Positions 52,414 to 64,000 of a DNA stretch of 64,000 bases are shown one piece after another. The DNA lies in assembly GCF_002443255.2 (NCBI RefSeq), contig NW_019211460.1:28678481-28742480 (forward strand), read 5' to 3'. Position numbers and translations under genes: made by a program. This stretch comes from Varroa destructor. Lineage: Eukaryota; Arthropoda; Arachnida; Mesostigmata; Varroidae. The notes beneath the pieces are model-generated. The model searched no databases. It was given only the letters and a program-made list of their open reading frames with translations, and was not told where the DNA came from. Position 1 is the stretch's first letter, and every line of letters begins with the position of its first letter.

Positions 52414-52664
52414 ATAATGGGCTATGACCAAATTTGTTGTGCAAAGTGATTAGAAACTGGCGGAGATGATAGTGAAAGACGACAATGTACTCCCCACGTT
52501 AGACCCAGGACTAACTATCCTGGAAGAGTAATAGCGAAGGAGGTGATCATATGTAAAATCAATAAGGACGGCGTGGCGTACTAATAATAATGATAATGTA
52601 TTTCCTATACTATAGTAAGTACAAAGCAGTTGATTCATGAGGATCTAACATTTATGTGCATATA
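52414..52664 (+). other. BBS9 3' flank / start of 3' UTR
   Basis: Sequence between the BBS9 stop and the mariner element. No AATAAA is present; the nearest are weak variants such as AATAAG. The transcript may therefore run into or past the mariner relic. An AATAAA followed by GT-rich sequence lies at 53796-53801, just beyond that element. Confidence 0.35.
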
Positions 52665-53692
52665 CTGAGTTGTCAAAAAAGTATTTTCTAGCTAAAGAAC
52701 TTCAAAGTTACAGATTTCAAATATTATCAGTCTGGAGTTGATATCATTGGAAAGCTGAGAATAATAGATGCGCTAAAATCATTGAAATGCATACAGTTAG
52801 ATAATAACAAGGTGTTTTAAAGACGAGTGGAATTCGTTTCACTTTGCAGTTGTGTTGCGATGAAGACATAAATGTCGTTCAGGCTCAGAAAAAGATCAGA
52901 TGAAAGATATATTATCGAAAAGAAGAGCGCAAGGATAATTGTATTGCCTTCGTTTTAGAAATTTCGATCAATGATACTTCTTGCAATAATTGCGAAGAAA
53001 CTCAATGAAACGATTGCGAAAATTATAAGACTGACACATGAGTAGCTAATGATATTGTCAAGGAACTAAGTATCTATCAGAAACAGTTGGCTACAAAAAA
53101 GCTCTATCTCTGAATGCCACACTGATTGACGCAAGTAAAGTTTATCTGAAGTCGCTTAAGACGCAAGACCGTATCTCCATCGATAAAACTTTACGGAAAT
53201 GAAGGAAATCAAGCCAGTTCTAAAGCGGTTAATCACGAATGACTAAAAGTGAATCACATACGATCCGAGAAATTACGAGAAAGACCAAAGAGGAAAAAAG
53301 TCACAGTGAAGTACCCCATAATCTGTGGTATGGTTCAGACTCACGCCAAAGAAAGTGATGCTATGCTATGTTTGGTGGGATCGAAAACGGGTCGCGCATT
53401 ATGATTTGCTACCGCTGCCTGGCGATAGAGGACCTGGATGGGAGGTTTGAATGCGTCGACGTCTGCGAATCTTGCACCATGAAAGCACCATCATCCTTCG
53501 TAGAGTTCCTTTAATGAAGTGAATTGAGTTTCAATAGAAGAATGCAAAAATCACACAAGTCTTAAGGTGATTAGTTACCAGGAAAATAACGAGACGTCAT
53601 ATGTTCATAGTCTAATGTTATTTTAGAGCATTTAAAAAAATGTTTGCTTCAATGTTGACTTTAAAGCGGCCAATACTTTTTCGACAGCCCAA
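52665..53692 (+). mobile_element. Degenerate mariner (Tc1/mariner) element with terminal inverted repeats
   Basis: The left end CTGAGTTGTCAAAAAAGTAT at 52665 and the reverse complement of the right end, TTGGGCTGTCGAAAAAGTAT at 53692, match at 16 of 20 positions. Both are flanked by TA, the mariner target site (52663-52664 and 53693-53694). Between them are broken pieces of a mariner transposase in the same orientation. At about 1,028 bp it is shorter than intact mariners (about 1.3 kb), so it carries deletions. It lies 252 bases after the BBS9 stop. Confidence 0.85.
53167..53514 (+). pseudogene. Mariner transposase fragments, inactivated
   Basis: Recognisable pieces of the DDE/D transposase are split by frameshifts and stops. 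DRISI lies at 53167-53181 in one frame. KPVLKRLITND begins at 53211 in another and holds the first catalytic Asp at 53241; two stops follow where family members carry Glu/Lys/Trp codons, then ITYD. TPKKVMLCYVWWD begins at 53343, with the second Asp codon at 53379-53381, followed by HYDLLP. A KAPSSFVEFL piece at 53482 sits in a third frame where intact relatives have the third Asp and NAPSH. The N-terminal DNA-binding domain is not recognisable. It cannot encode a working enzyme. Confidence 0.85.
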
Positions 53693-55899
53693 TATTTATA
53701 AAATAGTATTTTGTGACTACTGCTATGGCTGGATAGGATGGATAGGTGACTCCGCGATGATAGTGTTCTTTGATTTGTGTTCCTTCAAAGCCTGTAATAA
53801 ATGTGTTCATAGAAGAGGATGAGCGCCTAACTTCTTTGTTAATAGCTCTATACTCAGTGAATCTTGTTTTAATATATAATTTTGGATCTATAGATAAAGG
53901 ATACCTACGAACTTATTAGCTTACACTTACTTGCTAGCAACTATACCCAATTTAATCTCAATATAATTCGGATACTATATACGATACAATAATACAATAT
54001 AGGGAAGTCTACCTCTTTTGTGAATGTCGTGTATTTTCGTATGGTTATCCATAAGTTCAAATATATTTTCTTGAAAAATGAAAACCTGACGGTTTCTAAC
54101 TCTTCTATAAAGACTTCCTATCCCTGCAATTCCATTAGTTCTCATGCACTTCATATATGTTTGTTCCCAAACACGTTGGTACTACGATGATTACGTGTGA
54201 TTTGAAAGTGGATAATATAGTTTCATTTACATAGCTACTTACCCAAAGTCTGGCCCACGGGGACAGCGTAATGGTCGTATTGTTAGTAGACGCATTCCCG
54301 TCATTGTCATAATGGGGGCGGATAGTTTGCAAGAACTTTTCTAAGCTGCTTGTATATAATGGCTTGAGCAGTAAGGAAGCTACCCTCATGCAGGGTGAAA
54401 GATTTTTTTTAACAAAGTCCCCCCTTGTCAACGAAGATGTGTATGTATTTCTTCCTAGCATAGCCAGAGACAATCTGCGTGGCCAACCCAATGGTAACCC
54501 TCTTTTCTGCAGAACTCAATTCTTTTGAAAGAATTACGTCGGTGATTATGATGTATTTACTAAGCAACAGGATTGAAGTAAAGTGTGCAATTTGGCCAAG
54601 GATTTGTGTAGAAATATGACTTTCATAAGGCTCCGGTCAGTTTTTTTTGCTTCGAAGCTGCCGATCGGACTTTTCAATTCGCTCTCAAAGCTAACTATAT
54701 AGGGACAATTTTGAAATTTTTCGCTTCTAAAGCTGTGCGCGTAATCACCCATATCTCATACGGTGACAACACTGAGTTAAAATGGGTTTGCTTGATATTC
54801 TGAATGAATCAAAAAATTCAATAAAAAACCACACCGCCCTGGTTTCAATATTTACTTCATCAGCTAAAACGTCGGATTTCATTAAGCGTATTGAATGGAT
54901 CGGTTAGATTAAAACTACTCGTAATAAATTTCAGCTTTTGGTTTTGTCGCAGTATTAGATTTTTACCTACAGCTAGTCAATATGATCTTTTATAGGAAAT
55001 GCACAAAAATATCTGGATTATAATGCTGTTATCGGCCCAGCTGTAGAATGTCAGTAAGTATCAAGGCGAAACTATTTGGCCAACAGTGTGACGTACACAT
55101 TGAATCATTACGCGATCTTGTGTTTTACCGTTACAAGTGTTCCTTTGTCACTTTATCAGCGAACAGATTATTTAGTACCTTCTGCCGCTCTTTACATATA
55201 CAAGCTCTACATATACGCGTCCCCGACTTAAATCACAAAAGATAAATGTATGACTTCTTCTTATAGGAACCTTAAAAACCTTAGTAGGATCGTTTAACAG
55301 AAACAGGATACATATATATTGTTTTACTCTCTGGAGAATCCTGTGCAAACCATATGTATATCTGCACAACAATAATCAAAAATCTAGACTGCACCCTTGT
55401 AGTTAATGTTGTTACATAGACACCTTATTTTACCGCCCAGGATATGTACGTCCTTATCACGACCGATCTGTAGGTAAACTTTCAAAGACAAAACACTTAT
55501 AGCCATATCGCTGTAGACACTTTAATAGTGTTTAGAGCTTAGCGTTCCCTTACAAATTTCACAAACTAACCGGTCAACGGCCACAACAGTCTGAGCGGCT
55601 CAGCCAGATCAATAATTGTGTTCCTAACACGCTATTGTTATTCCGCAAGTTGTTTTTAACGTCAACAAAACGTTCGTTTTAGAATCATTATGGTGGACCG
55701 TTCTTGCCATTCAAATTTAATCATTGGTGTTATATATTGCGCATCTCAGCATAGGCAACGTTGTTGCCAAGCTAGAAGCAACAGGACACAAAAATGTACC
55801 CGTTTGTAACAGCTTGTTCTGATAGACTGCTACACTTACACGAAATTTAGCTGCTTCTTTTGGCCACTCTTAATTCTTTTGCTAAGTGCAGAGTACCGG

Positions 55900-57200
55900 T
55901 GACATTTAAACTGGCGGCGCCGAAATTTAAATCTGCCAGTGGAAGTGTGTAGAGGCCATTCTGTGGAGAAGGCTATGCCTTACGCAACCACCGACCGCAC
56001 AATTCCTCTGCGGCCCTTCTTCTCAAGTATCTTTGTGGTGTGTCACTAAAGCCCTCCTTGGCGCTGCCGCTGCCGCTTTTGTCGTCGTGACTACAAATGT
56101 GTCCTTCGCATCCGGCCCGGCCAATGGTCTGGGCGTTTAGCGTGCACATCGCGCCAGCAACGGTCAGTAGCAAGCGACTATATTTGTCTCTAATGTTGGC
56201 GTTCGCGCTGCGTTTACCAACGAAATCATCCGATGCAATTTGACGTGCCCAACAACGTTGCTTACGGTGTAAACTCGGCGTATGGCAGAGATGGCGCTGC
56301 GGTGCAACGGGGCCGCTGCCGAGAAGGCAATAAAGACAAGCCAACCGAAAGAGAATTTACCAGACAGACAGTCAGAAGCGGTGGTATCGAATTGGGCGGA
56401 AAACGACAACGACAAAAAGTGAAACGAGAAGCTGATACCAGTGGCGCCTCTAGTGGCTGAATACTGCATAGTTGAACGGGCTTGAGAGCCAGTATTGTTT
56501 TGGTGGCAGTGGCGGCGGCAGCAGCAGCAGCGGCGGCGGCGGTGCCAGCGGCAGAAAGTGTTGTCGTTGGCAGGTGCCACTCCTGTTGGTCAAATGACGG
56601 TAAAGCTGGTGCAGTTGCCGCTGACCAAAGTTTCGATCTGTGCGTCTGCCTTTTTGCGTACCTGTGTCTGAGTAAGCGACTGAGAGGAGAAATCAGCCGC
56701 TACGGTCGTTGCGTTTGACGCTGCCTCCGCCGTTGTCGGCTTTGGGAACTGTGGGCAAGTTTGTTTCGCAGTCAAGTGACCACGACTCGCGGTGAAGGCG
56801 AAGACAGGCCACAAAAGGTCTACAGTATTTGCAGCGTTATTATTGAATGGGTGCGTAGTGACGTGCTGCTACTGGGATTGAGGATTGAGGATTGTCCTGG
56901 TTGACGGTACGTCGCATGTGAGTAGCAGTACCGTGTGGTAGCGACACATTACATTATAGATGCATAGATACAAGAGTTGACAACAAAAACCGGTAGATAA
57001 GTAAGAGGAAAATATCAGTTAGGGTCGCAAACACAAGCAGCGGCGGGGCAACTCACGTACAGGACTATAATGGCAATAGTTAGAAAAGCACTGGTTCTAC
57101 GGGCGCGCAGCAGTGAAACAGATATGGGCGCGGTCCTGGCCGGAGCGCCACTCGTTCGGTGGTGCGCTGCTACTCGAATTGGAGCGAGTGAATGGCCGAA
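55900..57200. promoter_or_regulatory. GC/CpG-rich patch, possible promoter and first exon
   Basis: This segment is clearly richer in GC and CpG than its surroundings and includes a (GGC/GCA)n tract at 56511-56543. Open frames exist on both strands but overlap one another and are compositionally driven (Ala, Arg, Cys runs), so none is called as coding. Such patches often mark a transcription start. The + strand gene at 62214 could begin here with a long 5' UTR intron, or an unseen - strand gene could start here. Both are inference. Confidence 0.35.
56511..56543. repeat. (GGC/GCA)n trinucleotide repeat
   Basis: GGCGGC followed by CAGCAGCAGCAG and again GGCGGCGGC. It would encode poly-Ala on the + strand or poly-Cys/Arg on the - strand if translated. 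No coding frame is supported. Confidence 0.85.
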
Positions 57201-60200
57201 GCTGTTTCTGTTCGCTGTTCACGAATGGCGCATTTTGTTCAGCTTTGACTGTTAAATAGTTCGCGCAACTTATTTTAGCAGCATTATATTTGCATACCTA
57301 CAAAAAAAAAACACCCATCGCTAGCGCAACCACTCCTGACAGTATCTTTTTGTACGTTAATAAGTACTAAAGACGTGTTTAGCGCGTATTGTTCATGATA
57401 AATACATGGATAACCATATGTGAGACAGCGAGCCCTGGTGAGAAATCTAGAAAAATGCAAGGAGCTTAAGCATAACCCTAACTCCGACAGTATTTCTACG
57501 AGAAGTGTTTTATTTCGGTATACCGATGAAAAACGCATATATGAATTATTCTTCTGGATTCCATAGTGCGTCCACGATAGTTAGTCTTAACATTGCACTA
57601 CCATTGGTGGTATCGGTCCAGCCATCCGTCCGAAAATGTTCCGGGTCGTTTGACGTTCGCAGTTCATATAACCGGATACGAATGTGACAAATATCGGCCA
57701 AAGGGCGACATTCAAAGGAATAAACCGATTTAGTACGATATATAGAACTGTATAGACCTGATCGATGTTTTCTCTACTGTGTTGCAGATAAATACCCCAA
57801 GCGTTAGAGCCGTGCACTCATGTATATTTCAATATGCTACAGATATAAGTTGAAACCATGCACAGATGCTTCGAATGTTAGAATGGAAAGAGTATGAAAA
57901 AAGGAAAAACAGAACGTTTCTCTTTACCGTGTTTTACATGATTAATGTTTTTCAACTCCATTTGACCAATGGGTACCTTTATAAACGTTATTTTTAAAGA
58001 CTAATAGTAAAGCAACATCGCAAATAAGGAAAAAACGTAAAGTAAACACTGGTTACAGGGTTGTTCGATCTTGTTGTCTATATGTGTCAAGACTGGATAG
58101 TGGTATCTGACCCGAAGTTTCGTATTATTAAAGGTTGGATAAATGATAGTGACTTACAGATAAACTACGCGTAAGTTTCGCACGTTCTTACCTGTGGCGC
58201 CGGGCTCACCAGTGACAGCTTTCGAAAGCGCTATTTTAATTAAAAAACAATAGGTACACAGATGTTTTCGCGTCTGTTCCTCGAATCCAATGCTTCGAGT
58301 TGTTAAGCCAAAAAGTCACCCCTGACTCAAAATCCGTGCAAGTGAAGTGGACCCCGTAGGAGCGATTGACGTCGAACTGTGGGAAAGAACCTTTTTGTGA
58401 TAGCGGACATAAGGATATTTTAGTTATTCCTGTGAAAGAAGGACTATAATTTTAAGAGCTGTTACTTTTAGCCGGATAGTAACATCAGAACAATACGGTT
58501 CAATTATTCTATGTGAGTTTAGTATTTTGGTTCGCCAGATGGTTCAACCACTATCGCTGGTTTATTGCACATGGTTTGCAACCTGCCTTGCTGTAGTATC
58601 TACTTCTTAAAGAAAGCAAACACATAGTGTGCATGCAGGACTCGACAAACCGTCAAGAGTTGCCCGTGAGGACGGTAAACATTGCGACGTTATACTGCTT
58701 CTGGTGCAGCAGCAACAGCGTATCTGTAGTATGCTCGATACATTATGTGGATTTTAACTGTATTGGTATGCATGCCTTTGTCATCTATGCCGAGGTCATA
58801 CCGAGTTTTCCATTGAACTAGCCTGGCTGTCCTCGCATACGAGCAACTGCTACCTAGCGGATAAAACGATATATGTAGCGTCTTGCTAAGTGAGAGTATT
58901 GTTCGACGTCGTTGTCACCTCTCAGAGCTTTTGTTCATTAGAGATGGCGCACAGTTCCGTCTAATTGGCTTGTGCCCTTAACTATAACATTCTATACTTT
59001 ATGTGCTATATATTCATATATTTGCTTTCCATTGTATCGTATTGCAAGCATTGTAATGCGATTATTCGATTGGCACTCGGTACCTGCTAGGCCTTATAGC
59101 ATTGTCATTACTCCGCGCTGCGTCGATCCGAATGTGACGAGAGAAATGATCTGGCCTCGAATATGTAAATACGACAAGTTACTCACTCGAGTGAAACGAC
59201 AAATACAGATGGAAAGATGAGCAAGACATCGTTGGGTCTCTGTTTGTTTTACCGCTGGCTCACAGGGGTAGAAGGGAGAAGATGCCGTGTCTTTGTACCA
59301 TGATAACTCGGCTAGCGAGCAGCAGTCAACAGTCGTCGCAGGAATCGCACAAAGAGCCTCTCGTATTATTTTTAGCATCTAGCTCTATTGTTGTACAGTC
59401 ATTTCGACGATTCTTATCTACGGAAGTCACCAGCGCTAATCACCGAAGAACGAATTGCCGTGCATGACCGCTGATAGCAGAGTGCATCACCTAAAATAAT
59501 GATTTTACGTGCATATACAACTATCTATATATTCCATTCCAACTCAAAGTACGTATTTGTGATCGTTCAACAGCATAGTGCTTAGATGCTAGCATTAGAG
59601 ATGCTGATGTGGGTAAGGTTTATCTAAAATTGTGGGCAATTTATTCTGTTTTCTTTCGAATAAACTATAAGGGAAAGATCAACAAATTGTCACATGTATA
59701 AAAAGAGCTTGGGAACCGTTAGCTATATCTTTCCTTAGCATCCTACGTAACTACGGTAGGTACCTTGCAGATATAAAAGACCGATGTAAATGACTGGATA
59801 TTTCAACCCTATTATTATTATTGTGAAATACGCTTGCACGCTTCTAAGGCTATTCTTGTGAAATCTGTCAGATACTACGTTATAACGTGTGGCCGTTTCA
59901 AGGGTCCTTTATATAAGCGCACGCCGGCCTTATAGCTCGTAAAATTAAGTCGTACCATTTTCGTACAGCGTACTAATCTTAATGCACTTCGGTTATAAAA
60001 ATACATTATACGTCAATGGCAATTGACTTTAGTGAGGCCTCGATATTTTTTTAGACCGCTCTAATTTGCCATTTCACTGTCTAGAAGCGGAGTACCACTT
60101 CACGTTTGCTAGCGGAAACAGCCATAATAATGATACCCCAAACCAAACTGCTTTATTAATACTTTTTGTAGAAAAAATCATCACTTGTCCAAAGTGTAAT

Positions 60201-62213
60201 CGGTATAAATCGATGACAATAGTAATTACAAAAATACACACGTCGGGTGATACTAAGCTAAGAACAGAAGTTCTGCGATTGTATCACAAGTGGAGCCCGT
60301 GCAGCACAACTACGAACTAAAAAGTTAGCACTTGTTTGACTCGCCCGCTATTTTCTGCATGGGATCAGTTTTGGTTCAGTTCATACTACATAATCACAGT
60401 CGTGCTCAGTACGCTTATCACTATATCGATACGGCCTGTGCTCTTACGTGCTCACCGACTGAATCAAATGTCGAGGCCTGACACATTGATAGTGGAAGCT
60501 ATATGGTCGGAAGACTTTTATAGAGCCTAAAAAGATAGTGGTCATAATGCGGCGTTGGCACGGCAGATAGCTCGTAAAAAGATCTCAGTGCATGGGCGGT
60601 CGTAGCGTTACTTCTCCATTTGCTAGCTGCATGCCTCGCTGCCAAGCGGTCATCAGAAACGGAGAGAAAGCGTTCGTTACAGGTACAAAAAACGTGTATA
60701 GCATGCCACCGGGCTGACACGTAATAAGTTGACAATAGGGGCAATAATAAGGACGGCGCCCATTTAATTAGTCAAGTTTAATTATAACGATCAGTGAATG
60801 GAGAAGGACGCCAGAAGTACTGGTTCAGGTAGGCAATTGGCAAAAAGGGCGTTGCGATCAACGTTCGATTATAAAATTAAGAATTATAGGTTGTTAACAG
60901 AGTCATCTCCTTCGAATAGAAGTTTTACGTTTGCAAATTTATATATATAGTACAAGCGTTTTTTAGAGGAAGAGACCTAGCGGGAAGTCTGATGGAAGCT
61001 GATAATAACGAAATTGTTTTGGTAAATTGGCTTGTTTTCCATACTAGTGTATGTTTGGGTGCATTGATACGTAACCATGTGCATCGACTTAACATTGTAC
61101 AATGAAAAGTACTGACAGGGTTATTGCTTATAAAATCAGTTTATCTCAAGGAGCCGAATACTTGAGATTAGCGTTAATCCTGCGGTCATTCAAGTGTAAA
61201 CCGCTAATTTGTTTCCGCTAGTAAGTCTCAGATGTAACTTCCGATTGCTAGCTCGAGTTTTTGTCACACACAAATTCTATATGCTTTTACAGTTTGAACG
61301 ATCGTTCCTTATTTAAGAAATTCCCCGCCTTTGCCCTTCTTCTGGCGCGACACTGGGCTCCATTAATCAAGGGAGTGCGGTGCACTCCAGCAACAGGCAG
61401 ATTGGAAGAATGCGTTATACTCTCAAGCAATAACCAATAGAAAGTACACTAAAAATAGATCCAACGTCTAATAGCGGAACGATCTGGGAAGCGATGCATC
61501 TCAAAGCCGATCTAATCACGTTGGTTCATACGGTGCGATACAAACAAAAAACTGAAGGTCTTTTTTATTATTGCATTAAGGGACCAAATGCATTTTAATA
61601 AGTCGCCTATGAATATAGGGAAGTCTGGCAACGAGAAGAGGATCACAGTTGTTATCATTATATAATCCAGTGACCACATTACTAGACATCAAATGAGGTG
61701 GGTTTATTTTTTGATACGATATTTCTGTCGGGCCCCAGTTAGCATCGAGCTAAATCCGAATCTGAACCCCGTAAAACGCGCGCATTCTACACAAATGGCT
61801 GGGAGAAGTGCCATAATCACGAACGATACAGGCGGTAACAATTGTAATTGTTAGTGCCCCGTCAATTACGAACTCTACAATGTGCATAAATAATGTATGA
61901 CCGCAATGATGCGGGTATATTCCTAGTTTTTGACTACTACAGTTTTTTTACAGAATTATTACAGTAAAATAGTGTACGTTATTTGGCTTAAGATATGAAT
62001 GTTTAACTTTGGTATACAGTTTCTATTAATAATGTTTCGTGTAGCAGTTTGCGTTTCACATATACAAAACAGAATGTATTGATTAGATAAATACAAAGCG
62101 GCAATGGTACGAGCAGTTTTAGTGAATTCGTCAACGGCAATCCTTTTATAGACTTGAACTGTTTCGTATTACTTATTTGCAATGTTACAGAGACCAAAAG
62201 TCGGCCAGCAGCT

Positions 62214-63821
62214 ATGGCTCCCACAAAAGCACAAGACACTTCCCACTTGAATCAATTTTCTGCTGAGGAACTAGAAGATATCTTGGTGCAGCTATGCGAT
62301 TCGGAGGGTGTTAAAGTATCAGCCGATGACGATAAGGCGCTTAAGAATGTTGGAAAGAACGCGCTTGACAATATTGGCCTTGGAGGATTAGGTAAGAGAA
62401 TCTGAACATTCGAATGTTGTGTTCTACATTTTGTGGTATGTATTTAAGTATTAAATAATTGATACCATTAGCTCTTCTAGTTCATGTCCTTGTGGAATTA
62501 GACGAAAGGAAACATTTAGATTGAACGTTTGTACTACGAGCTGCTACGAACTGAAAAACCTTGTTCGCTGCACGGCTGGTCCCAACGCTCACGCCGATTC
62601 CCGTCCCATTCCCAGACATCGTTCGCTAGTTAGCACCAGAGTAGGCCATCGTCCCCTCCATAGTCTTTGAACAGACCAACGCGTGTTTGCGACCAATAAA
62701 GCGCTGTACATTTAAGTAAAACATTTAGAAAATCGAAGGTAAAACAGGAACTAGTTAATTAGTGTGAATCTTCTGAAGCATACGAACATCATATGGGTGT
62801 GAAATTCCACTGTACGATATTCGTATATCATATATTTTTAATCGTATTTTTACACTCGTTTGATAAATAAATATATATATATATATATATATATACACGA
62901 TTAGAGGGTTTACAAGACAAAAAAATCGAAGATGAAGTTTCCGCAAAAACTGTACAAAAACGCTTATGTAAAGTATTTAGCGCCACAGGGCAGTACATTT
63001 TTCTTACATTTGTTCCTGTTGTAGGAAAAAAGGTTTTCGGAGGAGGTGGAAAAAAACAAGAAGCGCCCCCCGAATCACCTGACGGTCTCGCGCCTCCGCC
63101 GCCGCCAGCTCCTAGGCCAGCTTCAGACGTAATTCGTGAGCTAAACATAGGAGATAAACAGGGACTTATCGGCGTGCTTCAGTCTGTTATTTGTGAGTGT
63201 CGTCAATATAACAGGTTAAACCTATGTAACGTTGTCATTGGGTATGAGGCATTTATAACTGATTTTTGGCATAGGGGAAGGGCCTATGTAACAAGCAAGA
63301 TAAATAGATCGGTATATGTAGGCGTAGTAGCGATCGCTTGGTATTGATCCAATTTTTCGTATTTGTTTATATCTGTGACATTTTCTAAATAGATCTTTTG
63401 GTCTACTGGGTAGGTAGCTTTGAGAAACATTAGAACAATCGATAAATAATTTTTAATTTCTAATAACATACGTGTGTGCGGTGCTATTGAGAACAAATAA
63501 AGCGCACGTTACCTCTAGTCAACTTTTAGAACTCGTCAGTGAATGAACTCATGACGCTTTTGTCTTTATGCCATGCTGATTGTCGTCATAGCATTAATGC
63601 TAGAGAAAGCGCTCACGTTGCGTATAAACAACAGACGCTACATCTTTCTGTCAGCTGAGGCGTGACAAGGTTTTGAGTTTTTTTTTTGTATCTATTCGAA
63701 TCTATTCGATGCAATGAAAACACTGTATTCTGTTTCAGCGTCACTCTACGAACCAGTCTCATTTCATTACGCTGAACGGGTCGTGGTAGCATTGTGCTCC
63801 ACAGCACTTCAAGTAACTTAA
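62214..63821 (+). CDS. Unrecognised small three-exon protein (142 aa predicted)
   Basis: Exons 62214-62391, 63025-63192 and 63739-63821 join in phase 1 at both introns, with good sites (TTAG|GTAAGA, TTGTAG|GA, TT|GTGAGT, TTTCAG|CG). The ATG at 62214 is preceded by an acceptor-like TTACAG, so a 5' UTR intron is likely. The predicted protein has an acidic helical N-terminus (SAEELEDILVQLCDSEGVKV), a Gly/Lys linker near residue 60 (GGLGKKVFGGGGKK), a proline-rich segment (PPPPPAPRP), an amphipathic stretch (IRELNIGDKQGLIGVLQSVI), and a short hydrophobic end with a stop at 63819. I see no signal peptide or catalytic motif and do not recognise the family. Exons 1 and 2 are convincing; the third is less certain, and the gene could use another exon beyond the window. 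Confidence 0.6.
62871..62895. repeat. (AT)n microsatellite in intron
   Basis: AT dinucleotide run of 25 bases within the first intron of the small gene at 62214. Confidence 0.9.
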
Positions 63822-63944
63822 GCTTGCCTTGTATTTTTCCTACCCTGTCGCAACGCAAAGGTCGTGCAGCTAATAACCATCAGCTAACTAAGCTTCGTTA
63901 GCGCCAGTTGATATTCCTATATCCTATATCCAGTATTCCTATTC

Positions 63945-63950
63945 ATTAAA
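63945..63950 (+). terminator. Candidate polyadenylation signal ATTAAA
   Basis: A common AATAAA variant about 125 bases after the stop at 63821 of the small three-exon gene. Assignment is by position only. Confidence 0.3.
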
Positions 63951-64000
63951 CAAATGGCGGAAAGAATGAAAATAGAGACGAACAAACATCAACTAGTATT

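Larger units (their letters stand above)
53693..62213. other. Intergenic stretch without a supportable gene
   Basis: No exon with family resemblance was found. Notable contents are a cluster of overlapping - strand open frames at 54135-54752 that match nothing I recognise, and a GC- and CpG-rich patch at 55.9-57.2 kb listed separately. The 58-62 kb part is AT-rich and featureless. An acceptor-like TTACAG ending at 62190 suggests the small gene at 62214 has a 5' UTR exon somewhere within this stretch. Confidence 0.45.

Noticed and set aside
56164..56580. 138-codon - strand open frame in the CpG-rich patch
   Set aside because: Arg/Cys-rich composition is produced by the GGC/GCA repeat. Competing + strand frames are equally open and no domain is visible.
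1..64000. Bacterial-type features, CRISPR arrays or a defence system
   Set aside because: Spliced genes, intron phases and animal protein families show this is nuclear animal DNA. No regularly spaced repeat array is present.

Overview
This window is animal nuclear DNA, about 40% GC. It has long non-coding stretches, many AT microsatellites, GT-AG introns and short-exon genes. Two gene products (ALG9, BBS9) are conserved across animals. The PDE1 exons read most like arthropod PDE1, so an arthropod is likely, perhaps a mite or other chelicerate. I cannot name the species. There are no bacterial operons, no CRISPR array and no functional tRNA or rRNA gene that I can support.

Layout. (1) 6.8-15.2 kb, + strand: the last four coding exons of a calcium/calmodulin-dependent cyclic-nucleotide phosphodiesterase (PDE1). 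Its upstream exons lie outside the window, so the first 6.8 kb is probably intron. (2) 15.2-37.4 kb: about 22 kb with no gene I can support, holding microsatellites, AT palindromes and tRNA-derived SINE copies. (3) 37.4-39.2 kb, - strand: an intronless, apparently complete ALG9 mannosyltransferase gene (619 aa). (4) 40.65-52.41 kb, + strand: a complete 17-exon BBS9/PTHB1 gene, rebuilt exon by exon with consistent phases to about 877 aa. It is divergent from ALG9 across 1.4 kb. (5) 52.66-53.69 kb: a decayed mariner element with TA target sites and recognisable inverted ends, just downstream of BBS9. (6) 53.7-62.2 kb: no clear gene, but a GC-rich, CpG-rich patch at 55.9-57.2 kb may be a promoter or first exon. 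(7) 62.2-63.8 kb, + strand: a small three-exon gene (142 aa predicted) that I do not recognise.

The genes do not form one pathway. ALG9 acts in lipid-linked oligosaccharide assembly in the ER, BBS9 is a subunit of the ciliary BBSome coat, and PDE1 ends cAMP/cGMP signals under calcium control. I found no multi-gene novel system. The points most worth a second look are a four-copy tRNA-derived SINE family, the mariner relic, an apparent GC-AG intron in PDE1 with a competing GT donor that would change the C-terminus, the intronless ALG9, and the unidentified small gene.
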